This document shows positions 1-9,132 of a stretch of DNA of 64,000 nucleotides, piece by piece (within the stretch, counting starts at the first letter, position 1; the number at the start of each line of letters is the position of its first letter). This DNA comes from CAZIBG01 sp964536985 (GTDB lineage: Bacteria > Patescibacteriota > Saccharimonadia > Saccharimonadales > AWTP1-31). A model generated the notes under the pieces. The model saw nothing but the letters and a program-made list of their open reading frames with translations. It searched no databases and was not told the origin of the DNA. The translations under genes were made by a program, and so were the position numbers. The stretch lies in contig CAZIBG010000001.1 of assembly GCA_964536985.1 (NCBI GenBank), positions 62,001 to 126,000 of the forward strand, given 5' to 3'.

Positions 1-1079
1 ACGTGGCCATAAGTACCAGTAGTTATGCCAACTACTACTCCCCCGCTTGGATTGCCATTAACTTCGGCAGATGTACGATCATCCCAGTACTTGGCGTGAC
101 CTAGGCCGGAAAGTCCAGCGGGTGTATAGCCCTTAACTTGTGCTACACGGAATGCAGCCCAGCTAGTACAGTTACGGTAGCCGTAGGCCCACTCATCATA
201 TAAGTTTCGTGGACTGCTAGCACTTGGGTATCCCCAATCATACTCACGACATGGAGGATCGGCCGATCCGGGCCACAAACAAACGGCATTACCATACTTA
301 TAGCCGCCGCCACCTGCCACTCCCTTTGGGATTGAGCCTCCGAGGGCCCGCATGTTCTCTTCTACTTGCTTGCGGTTTAACTCTGATACGCGTGCACTAT
401 TATCCTTAATCTGAGCAGTCAGGGCGTTCTGCTGGTCCTGGTTGAGTGACAGAAGTCTATTCTGCTCTGATTTTTGCGAAGCGACCTGGTCTTTAGCCTT
501 TTCCTGATCTTTCAAAAATCTTTCGACTTCTTCTTTTTGGCCACGTAACTGGAATTTGAGTTCAGTTATCTTCTCTAGTGTTGTCTTGATCTTATCTTGG
601 ACGGAGTTACGATACTGCTGTTTATCTACGAATTCGCTTAAATCCTTGCTAGAGGCCAACATTTCGAGTGTAGATATCTTACCTTCTAGGTATGATGCTT
701 TTATGTTCTCGCCTAAAACATTCTTTTGTCGTGCCAGCTCTGCCTCAGCCTCATTGATTTGACCCTGGATAACTTCGATCCTAGTCTGGCTTTCGGCGAT
801 TTGTGATTCAAGGAGTGATATCTGCGCCTGAAGCTCAGCCACCGCTTCGCTAATAGAAGAAGCCTCTACTCCAAGAATATTCTTGGCTTTTTCTTGATCC
901 TTAATTGCTTTTTCGAGCTGCTGTTTTTCTTGTATCTCTGTTTGGGTAAGTGCCCTGACTAAAGGCATGCCAATAAGAGTAGCGCCAAACACTAAACTAA
1001 ACAGAAGGAAGGCAATTCGCTTGCTGCCCGGTAACGTCTTAGTTTTTAGTGTTTTTATTTTTAGCATTTGTATATTCAT
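1..1079 (-). CDS. CHAP-domain peptidoglycan hydrolase with coiled coil (3' end cut by window)
   Basis: The reading frame runs from an ATG at 1079 to the window edge without a stop, so the C-terminus is missing. It starts with a basic N-terminus and one hydrophobic segment (about residues 20-45, signal peptide or anchor). A long heptad-rich coiled coil (about 50-225) rich in Gln, Glu and Lys follows, then a Gly-rich linker and a CHAP domain. The catalytic Cys lies in an NCTSWA motif, and a GHAKYWDD segment follows. CHAP enzymes are amidases or endopeptidases that cut peptidoglycan. The order hydrophobic segment, coiled coil, CHAP matches PcsB-like hydrolases that FtsEX activates at the septum. 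The gene lies 45 bp downstream of ftsX on the same strand, so I infer it is the FtsEX-controlled division hydrolase. A second ATG 12 bases inside is an alternative start. Confidence 0.85.
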   Translation of the reverse strand, partial: MNIQMLKIKTLKTKTLPGSKRIAFLLFSLVFGATLIGMPLVRALTQTEIQEKQQLEKAIKDQEKAKNILGVEASSISEAVAELQAQISLLESQIAESQTRIEVIQGQINEAEAELARQKNVLGENIKASYLEGKISTLEMLASSKDLSEFVDKQQYRNSVQDKIKTTLEKITELKFQLRGQKEEVERFLKDQEKAKDQVASQKSEQNRLLSLNQDQQNALTAQIKDNSARVSELNRKQVEENMRALGGSIPKGVAGGGGYKYGNAVCLWPGSADPPCREYDWGYPSASSPRNLYDEWAYGYRNCTSWAAFRVAQVKGYTPAGLSGLGHAKYWDDRTSAEVNGNPSGGVVVGITTGTYGH

Positions 1080-1124
1080 AATATCATACCCCGCTAGTGC
1101 TTGCAATAAGTAGGTTTTATTGCT

Positions 1125-2075
1125 TTATTTGCTAGTTTTAAACTTTAAGTACCGTCGAGTTGCAATCAGTGACGACACCGCACCAATTAGCATTCCGACC
1201 CCAAGCTGAAGACCTAAAAACATCCAGAACCGGTCGGTAAAGTACTTATTTGAAAAACTAATATCAAGCAGACCCAGGCTACTTGCCTCGAATGTACTGG
1301 CCGAGATACTAAATAGACTTCGAATAATTAGCAATGACACTATTCCCGATACCACTCCATACATAACACTCTCTACAATAAAGGGACCCCTAATAAAGTT
1401 AGTACTTGCACCAAGTAGCCGCATAATTGTTAGTTCGTCACGCCGATTAAATATAGCCATTTGTATAGTGTTAAAGATAATCAGCATTGAAATAATAGCA
1501 AACGTTATGACACCCACCACACCGACCCTTCGGAAGAGACTGGTGGCGCTAGCAATCTTATCTATGGCTTTTTTCCTGTCTCCCGAATACGATGTCTTGT
1601 CGGATTGAAGTGCCTTTATGTCTTCTTTCTCAAGAAACACCTTTATTGACTCGATCTTGTTTGGATCACGCGGTTTGATCTGTAAACTTGCAGGTAATGG
1701 ATTATCTGTTTGGGTTACGGCCTGAAGTAGATCTGGATTATCGGCGTTCTGTTTTTTATATAATTCGAGGGCTTCTTCTTTAGTAACAAATCCAACTGAT
1801 TTAACGTTTTCCAGATTCTTGATTTTATCAACGAGCTGATCGCGTTGCTTAGCTGTGACCGTATCCTTAAGATATACCGAAATATCTATACGGTCGGTTA
1901 TCGACTGGACGGTGTTGGAAAAGGTTGCATTAGCAATAATAGAAAAAAGGATGATAGTGAGAGTTATGACCATAACAGCAATTGCTGCCATACCCAGCCA
2001 AGCGTTACGTACAAAGTTGAGCGCCCCTGTTTTAAAGATCCGCTGCCCCATTATTATGCTGCGACGTGCGTTCAC
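1125..2075 (-). CDS. ftsX: Cell division protein FtsX
   Basis: 316 aa permease-like subunit of the FtsEX complex. It has an N-terminal membrane segment (about residues 25-50), a large extracytoplasmic domain (about 55-190), and three C-terminal membrane segments, the usual FtsX topology. FtsX passes the ATPase cycle of FtsE to cell-wall hydrolases outside the membrane. The start is taken as GTG at 2075, which overlaps the ftsE stop in a GTGA junction, so the two are translationally coupled. An internal ATG eight codons on is a less likely start. The CHAP hydrolase follows 45 bp later. Confidence 0.93.
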   Translation of the reverse strand: MNARRSIIMGQRIFKTGALNFVRNAWLGMAAIAVMVITLTIILFSIIANATFSNTVQSITDRIDISVYLKDTVTAKQRDQLVDKIKNLENVKSVGFVTKEEALELYKKQNADNPDLLQAVTQTDNPLPASLQIKPRDPNKIESIKVFLEKEDIKALQSDKTSYSGDRKKAIDKIASATSLFRRVGVVGVITFAIISMLIIFNTIQMAIFNRRDELTIMRLLGASTNFIRGPFIVESVMYGVVSGIVSLLIIRSLFSISASTFEASSLGLLDISFSNKYFTDRFWMFLGLQLGVGMLIGAVSSLIATRRYLKFKTSK

Positions 2076-2752
2076 TGACGATACTCCGCATTTGCACGGT
2101 CACTGACGATACCACCGTCTTGTATGGTGATGACCCGGCGTTTGAGTTTGTTTACAATCTCTTGATTATGGGTAGTCAGAATAACTGTAGTTCCGAAACG
2201 ATTAATTTTCTCTAGGACCCGAATAACATCCCAGGCGTGTTTAGGGTCGAGGTTACCTGTTGGCTCATCGGCAATAAGAATTCGTGGTTGACGGACAATG
2301 GCTCGAGCTATTGCTACGCGTTGGCGTTCACCACCGGATAGTTCACGTGGCATACGCTTTTCCTTGCCTTTTAGGCCAACGATGTCCAATACCCGTGGAA
2401 CGGTGTGGTTTATTTCTTTGTTACCCATTCCAACAATTTCTAAGGCAAAGGCTACGTTCTCGAATACTGTCTTGTTGGGCAGTAGCTTGAAATCCTGAAA
2501 GACAACCCCGATTTTTCGGCGCAACAATGGGATCTCACGGTCTTTAAGGGTCTCATAGTCAATGCCGCCTACTATTATCTTTCCACTGGTCGGTTTTTCT
2601 TCTCTGGTAAGCAGTTTTAGAAGTGTTGATTTACCAGCGCCACTCGGGCCGACGATAATAACGAACTCTTTTGGTTCAACGTGTAAACTGATCCGCTCTA
2701 ACGCTGGACCATTATGACTATACTTTTTTGTTACCCTATCGAGAAGAATCAT
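2072..2752 (-). CDS. ftsE: Cell division ATP-binding protein FtsE
   Basis: 226 aa ABC ATPase. Walker A is GPSGAGKST near residue 36, the signature is LSGGERQR near residue 138, and Walker B ILIADEPTGNLD follows, then a His switch in TTHNQE. These match FtsE, which pairs with FtsX at the divisome. No Shine-Dalgarno is present. A TATAAT hexamer (2761-2766 on the minus strand) ends 8 nt before the ATG, so the transcript is probably leaderless. Confidence 0.95.
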   Translation of the reverse strand: MILLDRVTKKYSHNGPALERISLHVEPKEFVIIVGPSGAGKSTLLKLLTREEKPTSGKIIVGGIDYETLKDREIPLLRRKIGVVFQDFKLLPNKTVFENVAFALEIVGMGNKEINHTVPRVLDIVGLKGKEKRMPRELSGGERQRVAIARAIVRQPRILIADEPTGNLDPKHAWDVIRVLEKINRFGTTVILTTHNQEIVNKLKRRVITIQDGGIVSDRANAEYRQ

Positions 2753-2760
2753 GTTTACTC

Positions 2761-2766
2761 ATTATA
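2761..2766 (-). promoter_or_regulatory. -10 box of the ftsEX operon
   Basis: TATAAT on the minus strand, ending 8 nt before the ftsE ATG. I see no convincing -35. It divides an 88-bp intergenic region with the divergent promoter of the plus-strand gene at 2841. Confidence 0.7.
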
Positions 2767-2827
2767 GCAAATAGCTAACGCTTTGACAGTAAACGGTTCA
2801 ATAATGTACAAATATGTATTTTTATGC

Positions 2828-2833
2828 TATAAT
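2828..2833 (+). promoter_or_regulatory. -10 box of the mutarotase-like gene
   Basis: TATAAT followed after 7 nt by ATG at 2841. A weak -35 TGTACA lies at 2805-2810 with a 17-bp spacer. It implies that the ATG is at or next to the transcript 5' end, and it rules out the longer reading from 2814, which would start upstream of the promoter's own -10. Confidence 0.7.
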
Positions 2834-2840
2834 TAGCTTT

Positions 2841-3683
2841 ATGTTACACCGTGATTTTGGATCTGAGATTGAGTATAACCAGGGTAATCCTGCCCTCACT
2901 GAAGTGGCAGGCATTGAGCTACCACTAGTTGGGTCTCTCGCTATCCGATTACAGGGCGGCTTTGTAACCCGCTGTGTCTTAACGAGTCCATCCTTGGGCG
3001 AAGCTATACCAGTACTTTATGCTGATGATGACCTGACGGACCCGAAACTAACTGCCACACATATCATGTCACCGGTTGGACCCGACAATGACGGTTTTGG
3101 CGGCAACCACGGTTTCCCTCGATTCGCCAACTACCATGCTTTTGCAAAATGGGTCGATAAAGACTCCGGAGCAGTTACCCTGCCCCTGCAAGCCAAACGC
3201 TCCGATATGGGGCTTGGATTAAGCAAGAAGTTTAGCCTGGTAGCAAATAAACTGGTAAGCACTACTGTTCTGCGCAATAACGGTGAAGATCCTGAAGAAA
3301 CTAGTCTTGGAGAGCACAACTACTTTACGCTAAAAGATGCGAATCCTACTGGCATGACGGTTAACGGGAAGAGTCTAGATGTCATCCTGGGTGCCGGAGC
3401 GACCGATAAGATAATGAGTGGCAATGCACAGTACTGGCCATCGTTTCCAGGGATTGCTCGTATAGCCTTTCCTGCTGGCTATGGAGTTGATTTGAGCGCC
3501 GTAGCATTACGTAACGGCGCAGCCTCTGAAGATAACGTAGGAATGCTTTTCTGGCATAAAGCAGGCAGTCCATCTATTTGTTTTGAACCAACGGTAGGAT
3601 TCGATATGCCGGACAGAAACAAGGGCGCCGTTATCCCCGGCTACTCAGCACTTGGACTCAAGACCGAGATCGAACTGCTCTAG
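2841..3683 (+). CDS. Aldose 1-epimerase-like protein (galactose mutarotase fold)
   Basis: 280 aa from the ATG at 2841. An upstream in-frame ATG at 2814 lies before the -10 box and is rejected. The protein looks like an aldose 1-epimerase or glucose-6-phosphate 1-epimerase relative. It has a GGNHGFPRF motif near residue 86, where the family has its first conserved histidine, and an EHNYFTL motif near residue 160, comparable to the family's HPYFNL with the second catalytic His. A late acidic FEPTVGFD segment could supply the base. Such enzymes interconvert sugar anomers in the cytoplasm. The substrate cannot be told from sequence. Its stop overlaps the convergent prfB stop by 4 bp. Confidence 0.75.
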   Translation: MLHRDFGSEIEYNQGNPALTEVAGIELPLVGSLAIRLQGGFVTRCVLTSPSLGEAIPVLYADDDLTDPKLTATHIMSPVGPDNDGFGGNHGFPRFANYHAFAKWVDKDSGAVTLPLQAKRSDMGLGLSKKFSLVANKLVSTTVLRNNGEDPEETSLGEHNYFTLKDANPTGMTVNGKSLDVILGAGATDKIMSGNAQYWPSFPGIARIAFPAGYGVDLSAVALRNGAASEDNVGMLFWHKAGSPSICFEPTVGFDMPDRNKGAVIPGYSALGLKTEIELL

Positions 3684-4762
3684 CTGATTGTATGTTCTAG
3701 ATAGGCGTTGATGAGTGGCTCTAGATTGCCATCCAGCACGGCATCGGGGTCGCTTGTTTCATATCGAGATCGCAAGTCTTTTACCTGCTTATACGGATGG
3801 AGCACGTAGCTTCGAATCTGATTACCCCACTCTGCCGACTGATTAGGTCCTTTAAGATCACTGAGGTGCTCTTTGTGCTGTTCTAACTGCAGAGCTGCTA
3901 ATCGTGACCTCAAGATAGTCATGGCAGTTTCTTTATTCTGTAGTTGTGAGCGCTCATTCTGGATAGCTACTACTACGCCACTTGGAATATGGGTTATGCG
4001 TACCGCTGAATCGGTTGTGTTAACGCTCTGGCCACCATGCCCACCGGCACGGTAGACATCAATCTTTAGCTCTGCTGGATCGATCTGAAGTTCGTCTGGT
4101 CGATCAATCTTAGGCATCACCTCCACTTTAGCAAAACTAGTCTGGCGAAGATTATCAGAGTTAAAAGGACTCAATCTGACCAGGCGGTGAACGCCTACCT
4201 CTGATGCTAAACGACCATATGCAAATGGACCACTTATCTCTATAGTTGCGCGCTTGAGTCCAGCTTCCTCGCCTGCAGATTCTTCAATCAAACTAACGCT
4301 CAGGTTCTGCTGCTCGGCCCATCGGGTGTACATACGGAGAAGCATTGCAGTCCAGTCTTGAGCATCCGTTCCGCCAGCACCGGCCGAAAGAGTTAGAACA
4401 GCATCATGGTCATCATACTTGCCATTAAATCGGAGATCTTTCTTGAGCTTTTCGAAGGCTGATTCTACAGCATGTAATTGTTTAACGAGGTCCTCCTTGA
4501 TTGAAACGTCGTTCATTCCGATAAGTTCCTGCAGTTCCGATAGCTCCGTTCCGAGCGACTGCCATGGTTCTGTTCGAGCTTTTAGCGCGGACTGTTGCTT
4601 CATAGCCGCTTGGGCAGTTAAATTGTCACTCCAAAAGTCAGCAGCTTTTGTTTTGCCTTCAATGATATCCAATTCATCGATTAAATCATCTAGTTTAAGC
4701 TTCTTAATTGCCTTTTGGTATTGCTCTTTAAGGCTTGCTAATTGCTTAGCGATGTCGTCCAT
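3680..4762 (-). CDS. prfB: Peptide chain release factor 2
   Basis: 360 aa. The SPF tripeptide (in RLSPFNSDN) is the RF2 anticodon-like motif that reads UGA and UAA. The catalytic GGQ lies in GGHGGQSVNTTDS, where it triggers peptidyl-tRNA hydrolysis. The gene is one uninterrupted frame: the programmed +1 frameshift near codon 25 found in many prfB genes is absent, so this kind of RF2 autoregulation is not used. An intact RF2 implies that UGA is a stop codon. The promoter is immediately upstream with a likely leaderless start. Confidence 0.95.
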   Translation of the reverse strand: MDDIAKQLASLKEQYQKAIKKLKLDDLIDELDIIEGKTKAADFWSDNLTAQAAMKQQSALKARTEPWQSLGTELSELQELIGMNDVSIKEDLVKQLHAVESAFEKLKKDLRFNGKYDDHDAVLTLSAGAGGTDAQDWTAMLLRMYTRWAEQQNLSVSLIEESAGEEAGLKRATIEISGPFAYGRLASEVGVHRLVRLSPFNSDNLRQTSFAKVEVMPKIDRPDELQIDPAELKIDVYRAGGHGGQSVNTTDSAVRITHIPSGVVVAIQNERSQLQNKETAMTILRSRLAALQLEQHKEHLSDLKGPNQSAEWGNQIRSYVLHPYKQVKDLRSRYETSDPDAVLDGNLEPLINAYLEHTIS

Positions 4763-4768
4763 ACAGCT

Positions 4769-4797
4769 ATATTAACTACGTTCCCAGAGGGGTGCAA
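4769..4797 (-). promoter_or_regulatory. prfB promoter
   Basis: Minus strand: TTGCAC (-35, 4792-4797), a 17-bp spacer, TAATAT (-10, 4769-4774), then 6 nt to the ATG at 4762. No Shine-Dalgarno. It overlaps the 3' end of the M16 peptidase gene. Confidence 0.6.
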
Positions 4798-6064
4798 CTT
4801 GCTTGTGAAGATCATCGAGAAATGTATCGGCTGCGTTTCCAAGCACACCAAGTCCCCAGACTTTATCGGCAAACATCACGCGGCTAACATCAATAATCCC
4901 TTCACGGGTAATGGCGTCAATGCGTTCAGGTATTTTGTAGTAGTCTTCGATAACATCATCGAAGAAGTATCGGAAGCTATATCCACTGGCAGTTCCGCCA
5001 ACGGTCTGGCCGCTGCGCTGATATCTTCCAAGGGCGTATTGTTTAGCGGATTCGATATCTTCAGCAGAAATTTGGCCGTCGAAAACCTCATGAAGTTCTT
5101 TGGTGATAATTCCAAACAATGCCGTGGCATTTGCAGGCATAACTTGGGCACCGAACCACCAGTTTGCACTACTCTTTGTCTGCCCCATTCCAGAACTCAT
5201 ATTGTAAACCAAGCCACGTTCACGTGCCGTACCGAAGATTCGAGAATACAATGTCTCGGTAAGCATGGTATTGATAAGGCTCAAGTTATCGGATTCTGGG
5301 TCGCTTAGACGGTGCTTGGCGAATGTGTCGAGGTAAAAATATAGATTATCAACGCTATCGTTATGTAGATACAAGGGAGTGCCGATACTCTTTGGTTGTT
5401 CTTGAGGCAAAGCGGTTCTACCCTTGCCCTTAGGAAGCTCGATTGAACCGAAGAGCTGTTCCACGGCTTTTCGCCTTGTTGCATTTAGATTTCCAGCAAT
5501 AACAAAGCGCATATTACTGCTAGTATGAGTCGTCTGGTAGTGGCTAGTTACATCATCAATTGTGACGTTATCCATCAAGCGCACTCGTTCTTGATCCGTT
5601 AAGACAAAGAACCCGTATTTCTCGCGTAGCGCTAAACTAAGATGCCGGAAGTGGTTGTTCGATCGAGCGGTAAGTTCTTCTCGGACATTGCCGAATTCTG
5701 CGTCGAACTCTTCTGTCAAGAATAGTGGTTTCGTTATTGATGTCAGGAGAAGTCCAAGTACTCGATCCCACTCAAAGTCGGCACATTCTGCTTCGTATAT
5801 AACATCATAGCTACCAGTCGAAGCATTAAAGTATGCTCCGTTCTTCTCGAATTCGGCTTGGAAAGCACGCGCCTTGGGAACCAACTGGTTTGCACCAAGC
5901 ATCATATGCTCCATTAGGTGAGCTGTTTCCCACTTCTTCTTTTCTACCAAGTAGTCTCCGGCTCGGAAGTTAACCTCATAGCTCATTACACTAGCATCTG
6001 GCACATGAATTAATAAGCCTTCGGCTCCATTTGCAAGTTTTACCTGATGGACGGTGTGTTTCAA
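4772..6064 (-). CDS. M16 family zinc metallopeptidase (insulinase/processing-peptidase type)
   Basis: 430 aa. The inverted zinc motif HxxEH is present as HLMEH (His49, Glu52, His53). A Glu about 76 residues later (Glu129, in NVREEL) fits the third metal ligand, so the enzyme should be active. M16 peptidases of this length are single N-plus-C half units that act as dimers. The start is TTG at 6064, two bases after the secA stop, so it is co-transcribed and probably translationally coupled with secA. The substrate is unknown. The position next to secA is compatible with a role in clearing signal peptides or exported peptides, but that is only inference. Confidence 0.85.
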   Translation of the reverse strand: MKHTVHQVKLANGAEGLLIHVPDASVMSYEVNFRAGDYLVEKKKWETAHLMEHMMLGANQLVPKARAFQAEFEKNGAYFNASTGSYDVIYEAECADFEWDRVLGLLLTSITKPLFLTEEFDAEFGNVREELTARSNNHFRHLSLALREKYGFFVLTDQERVRLMDNVTIDDVTSHYQTTHTSSNMRFVIAGNLNATRRKAVEQLFGSIELPKGKGRTALPQEQPKSIGTPLYLHNDSVDNLYFYLDTFAKHRLSDPESDNLSLINTMLTETLYSRIFGTARERGLVYNMSSGMGQTKSSANWWFGAQVMPANATALFGIITKELHEVFDGQISAEDIESAKQYALGRYQRSGQTVGGTASGYSFRYFFDDVIEDYYKIPERIDAITREGIIDVSRVMFADKVWGLGVLGNAADTFLDDLHKQVAPLWERS

Positions 6065-6065
6065 A

Positions 6066-8663
6066 TTACTTTTTGCCTTTTTTGCGTCGTTTTCGCTCAG
6101 CCTTACGAGCTTTCTTGCGCTGATCGGTTGATGTAACTTTTTTGGATCCGCCCTTTTGTTGGCCGGCGGCTACAAAGTCCTCTTCGTTAAATTCGTCGAC
6201 CTGAATAATCTTGTCGGCGTTATCCACTGACTGCCGTGCTGCCAAGGTGAGTTGTGTTTCGACGGGCTTGTCTGACTCGTCACTAGGTTCGGCATTAAAA
6301 ACGGCACGCATAACATCGTGGCGAAGATCATTCTGCATTTCTTCGAACATATGTTGTCCCTGGCGACGATACTCCACTAGCGGGTCTCGCTGTCCAACAC
6401 TAATCCAGTGAATACCTTCACGCAAGTGATCCATATTCTCTAGGTGCTGCATCCATAAGTTGTCGAGCAGCTGGAGATAGATGTCTCGCTCAACCTTGCG
6501 CATTACTTCTGTAGTGAACATCTCTTCTCGCTCTTTATACAACTGATTAGCTTGCTCTAATAGCGCAGCTTCGAACTTTTCTGCAGGTGCGTCAAAGAGT
6601 TCGTCTAAAACTTTCTCACTGAAAGGAAATACTTCACGGAGTAATGTTTCGTAATGCTCGGTCGTCGCCAAATCTGATTTTGCTAAGACTTTAACTTCTT
6701 CCTCTATAAATAACTTGATACGCTTACTGATATCCGGCTGATTAAGGATTTCTCGGCGCATGGTGTAGGTAGCTCGTCGATGGCGGTTCATGACGTCATC
6801 GTACTGTACAACGTTCTTACGTTGATCAAAGTTATGACCTTCGACCTTCTCCTGGGCACCCTCAAGGCTCTTACTAATAATCCGGTTTTCGATTGGGGTG
6901 TTGTCGTCTACTTTCAATCGCTCCATAACACTAGCGATTCTTTCGCCACCGAATATGCGCATCAGATCATCTTCGGTACTAACAAAGAATTGAGTCACAC
7001 CAGGATCACCCTGACGTCCAGAACGTCCTCGAAGTTGATTATCGATACGTCGTGACTCGTGTCGCTCGGAACCGAGCACGAATAGTCCACCGAGCTTTTT
7101 AGTCTCATCATCCAACACGATGTCCGTACCACGACCGGCAATGTTAGTAGCCAGTGTTACGCCACCACTTTGTCCAGCCTTAGCGACGATAGCAGCTTCT
7201 TTCTCGTTATTCTTGGCGTTAAGAATCTGGTGAGGCACACCCTCTTTTTTAAGAAGTCGAGACAGTTCTTCGTTCTTTTCAATCGATACGGTACCGATGA
7301 GGACTGGTTGGCCTTTTTGATGAAGCATCTTAACTTCTTTAGCTATGGCCTTAAATTTGCCAGACTCGGTCTTGTAGATGCGGTCAGGGCGATCTTCTCG
7401 AGCTAACGGCATATTGGACGGGATCTGAAGTACATCCAATTTATAGATCTGGTGGAATTCTTCACTTTCGGTCTCGGCTGTACCTGTCATACCGGACAAC
7501 TTTTCGTACAGACGGAAGTAGTTCTGGAAACTGATTGTCGCCAGCGTCATAGACTCTTCCTGTACTTCCACACCTTCTTTTGCTTCGATAGCCTGGTGAA
7601 GTCCTTCGTTATAGCGACGTCCCTTGAGTAATCGCCCGGTGAACTCATCAACAATAACCACTTCGCCGTCACTGCTGACAACATAGTCTTTGTCACGTTT
7701 GAATAATGCTTGCGCTTTAAGCGCTTGATCTAAGTGGTAGATATTACGGATATTATCGCTAGCGTATAGCCGATCAATGCCTAGCAACTTCTCTACAAAT
7801 TCAACACCTTCGTCAGTAAGCACGGCTGCTTTTCGTTTTTCGTCGATTTCGAAGTGCTTTTCTGCAACAAGCTGTCGAGCTACTTTTGCGAACTGTGAGT
7901 ATGCCGATCCGCTCGTAGCAGCGGGCGCAGAAATAATCAGCGGCGTACGAGCTTCGTCAATGAGGATGGAGTCTACTTCGTCAACGATTGCAAAGTGCAA
8001 ATCACGTTGTCGCAACTGATCAAGCTCCCGAACCATGTTGTCGCGGAGGTAATCAAAACCGAATTCGTTATTTGTGCCATAGGTTACATCAGCTGCGTAA
8101 GCATCCTGTCTGGTGCACGGACGAAGGTTTCGGAAGCGCTTATCTTCGTGATCTTTATTTATAAATTCGGGATCATAAATGTATGACTCATCGGCGATGA
8201 TAACACCAGTAGAAAGGCCTAGGAAGTGAAAGACTTGTCCATTCCAACCTGCATCACGCTGAGCAAGATAGTCGTTAACCGTAACAACGTGGACACCCTT
8301 TCCTGTCAGGCCATTAAGGTAAACAGGTGCAGTCGCAGTAAGTGTTTTACCTTCTCCCGTTTTCATTTCGGTAACGTTACCTTCGTGAAGAGCCATTCCA
8401 CCAATCAACTGAACATCGAAGTGTCGTTGTCCAAGTGTTCGAGTTGCTGCTTCACGCACCACCGCAAAGGCATCGGGAAGAATCTTATCAAGCGACTCTT
8501 TTTGGAGTCGTTGCTTTAGAATTGCAGTCTGTTCCTGCAGTTTCTTATCTGACAACTTCTTATATTTATCTCCAAGTGCATTGATGTCTTTGACACGCTT
8601 TGCCATCCGTTTAACGGTTTTTGCCTGGGGATCACCCAATATCTTCTTAAACACCTTCTTCAT
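6066..8663 (-). CDS. secA: Protein translocase ATPase SecA
   Basis: 865 aa. Walker A is in MKTGEGKTLTAT. The DEAD-like Walker B is AIVDEVDSILIDEARTPLI. The helicase motif TNIAGRGTDI and the RGRSGRQGDPG motif are all present. SecA drives preproteins through SecYEG. The usual C-terminal zinc motif (CxCxSG...CH) is missing. The end is instead a basic Lys/Arg tail, which may bind membrane or ribosome. GGAGGA lies 12 nt upstream of the ATG. The gene is first in an operon with the M16 peptidase. Confidence 0.97.
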   Translation of the reverse strand: MKKVFKKILGDPQAKTVKRMAKRVKDINALGDKYKKLSDKKLQEQTAILKQRLQKESLDKILPDAFAVVREAATRTLGQRHFDVQLIGGMALHEGNVTEMKTGEGKTLTATAPVYLNGLTGKGVHVVTVNDYLAQRDAGWNGQVFHFLGLSTGVIIADESYIYDPEFINKDHEDKRFRNLRPCTRQDAYAADVTYGTNNEFGFDYLRDNMVRELDQLRQRDLHFAIVDEVDSILIDEARTPLIISAPAATSGSAYSQFAKVARQLVAEKHFEIDEKRKAAVLTDEGVEFVEKLLGIDRLYASDNIRNIYHLDQALKAQALFKRDKDYVVSSDGEVVIVDEFTGRLLKGRRYNEGLHQAIEAKEGVEVQEESMTLATISFQNYFRLYEKLSGMTGTAETESEEFHQIYKLDVLQIPSNMPLAREDRPDRIYKTESGKFKAIAKEVKMLHQKGQPVLIGTVSIEKNEELSRLLKKEGVPHQILNAKNNEKEAAIVAKAGQSGGVTLATNIAGRGTDIVLDDETKKLGGLFVLGSERHESRRIDNQLRGRSGRQGDPGVTQFFVSTEDDLMRIFGGERIASVMERLKVDDNTPIENRIISKSLEGAQEKVEGHNFDQRKNVVQYDDVMNRHRRATYTMRREILNQPDISKRIKLFIEEEVKVLAKSDLATTEHYETLLREVFPFSEKVLDELFDAPAEKFEAALLEQANQLYKEREEMFTTEVMRKVERDIYLQLLDNLWMQHLENMDHLREGIHWISVGQRDPLVEYRRQGQHMFEEMQNDLRHDVMRAVFNAEPSDESDKPVETQLTLAARQSVDNADKIIQVDEFNEEDFVAAGQQKGGSKKVTSTDQRKKARKAERKRRKKGKK

Positions 8664-8757
8664 GTGCTAATGGTCCTCCGGTCTAGTCTCGGTCATTTGT
8701 TGAATATCACCATTTATTGTAGCGCAACTACAGATAAAAGGCATGGTAATTTTTACG

Positions 8758-9129
8758 TTACTGCATTCGGGCAGATGAACGTTTGAACTTTGACAGAATA
8801 CGCTGGTGAAGCCGGCCTGTACCATGGGTCTGTTTGTATTTTTTAATCTGGTTTTTAAGCTTCTCTTCTACTACGTCAATTGCAGCAAACATATTGACTG
8901 TCGTTTCTTTGACCGTGATGGTTTCTTGAGGCAGGTGTAGTATGACCTCACAGGTACATTCCACTCGAGCTTTGATTTTTTGCTCTTTCAGTTTGACCTC
9001 AACATGTGCTGACTCTTTTGAATGAGCAGGCATGTATTGATCAAGTTTTCCGATTTTACGAGTAATATACTTTCGAAGATCGTCTGTAACTTCGGTATGA
9101 ACGCCATTAACCTCTAGTTTCTTGATCAT
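8758..9129 (-). CDS. hpf: Ribosome hibernation promoting factor (short form)
   Basis: 123 aa protein of the HPF/YfiA (RaiA) family. It has the N-terminal beta-alpha-beta-beta-beta-alpha RNA-binding domain with the DLRKYITRKIGKLD opening and the ETTVNMFAAIDVVEEKLKNQIKKYK helix. The long-form C-terminal dimerisation domain is missing, so this is a short HPF with a basic tail. It binds the 30S decoding region and stores ribosomes in stationary phase. An AAAGGATG site precedes the ATG. The gene lies 3 bp after the serS stop. Confidence 0.92.
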   Translation of the reverse strand: MIKKLEVNGVHTEVTDDLRKYITRKIGKLDQYMPAHSKESAHVEVKLKEQKIKARVECTCEVILHLPQETITVKETTVNMFAAIDVVEEKLKNQIKKYKQTHGTGRLHQRILSKFKRSSARMQ

Positions 9130-9132
9130 GCA

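Noticed and set aside
1104..1122. Stem GCAATAA/TTATTGC after ftsX as terminator
   Set aside because: It is AT-rich without a U-run, and the CHAP gene follows directly on the same strand, so read-through is more likely.
2783..2788. TTGACA as -35 for the gene at 2841
   Set aside because: It is about 39 bp from the TATAAT, far beyond the usual 16-18 bp.
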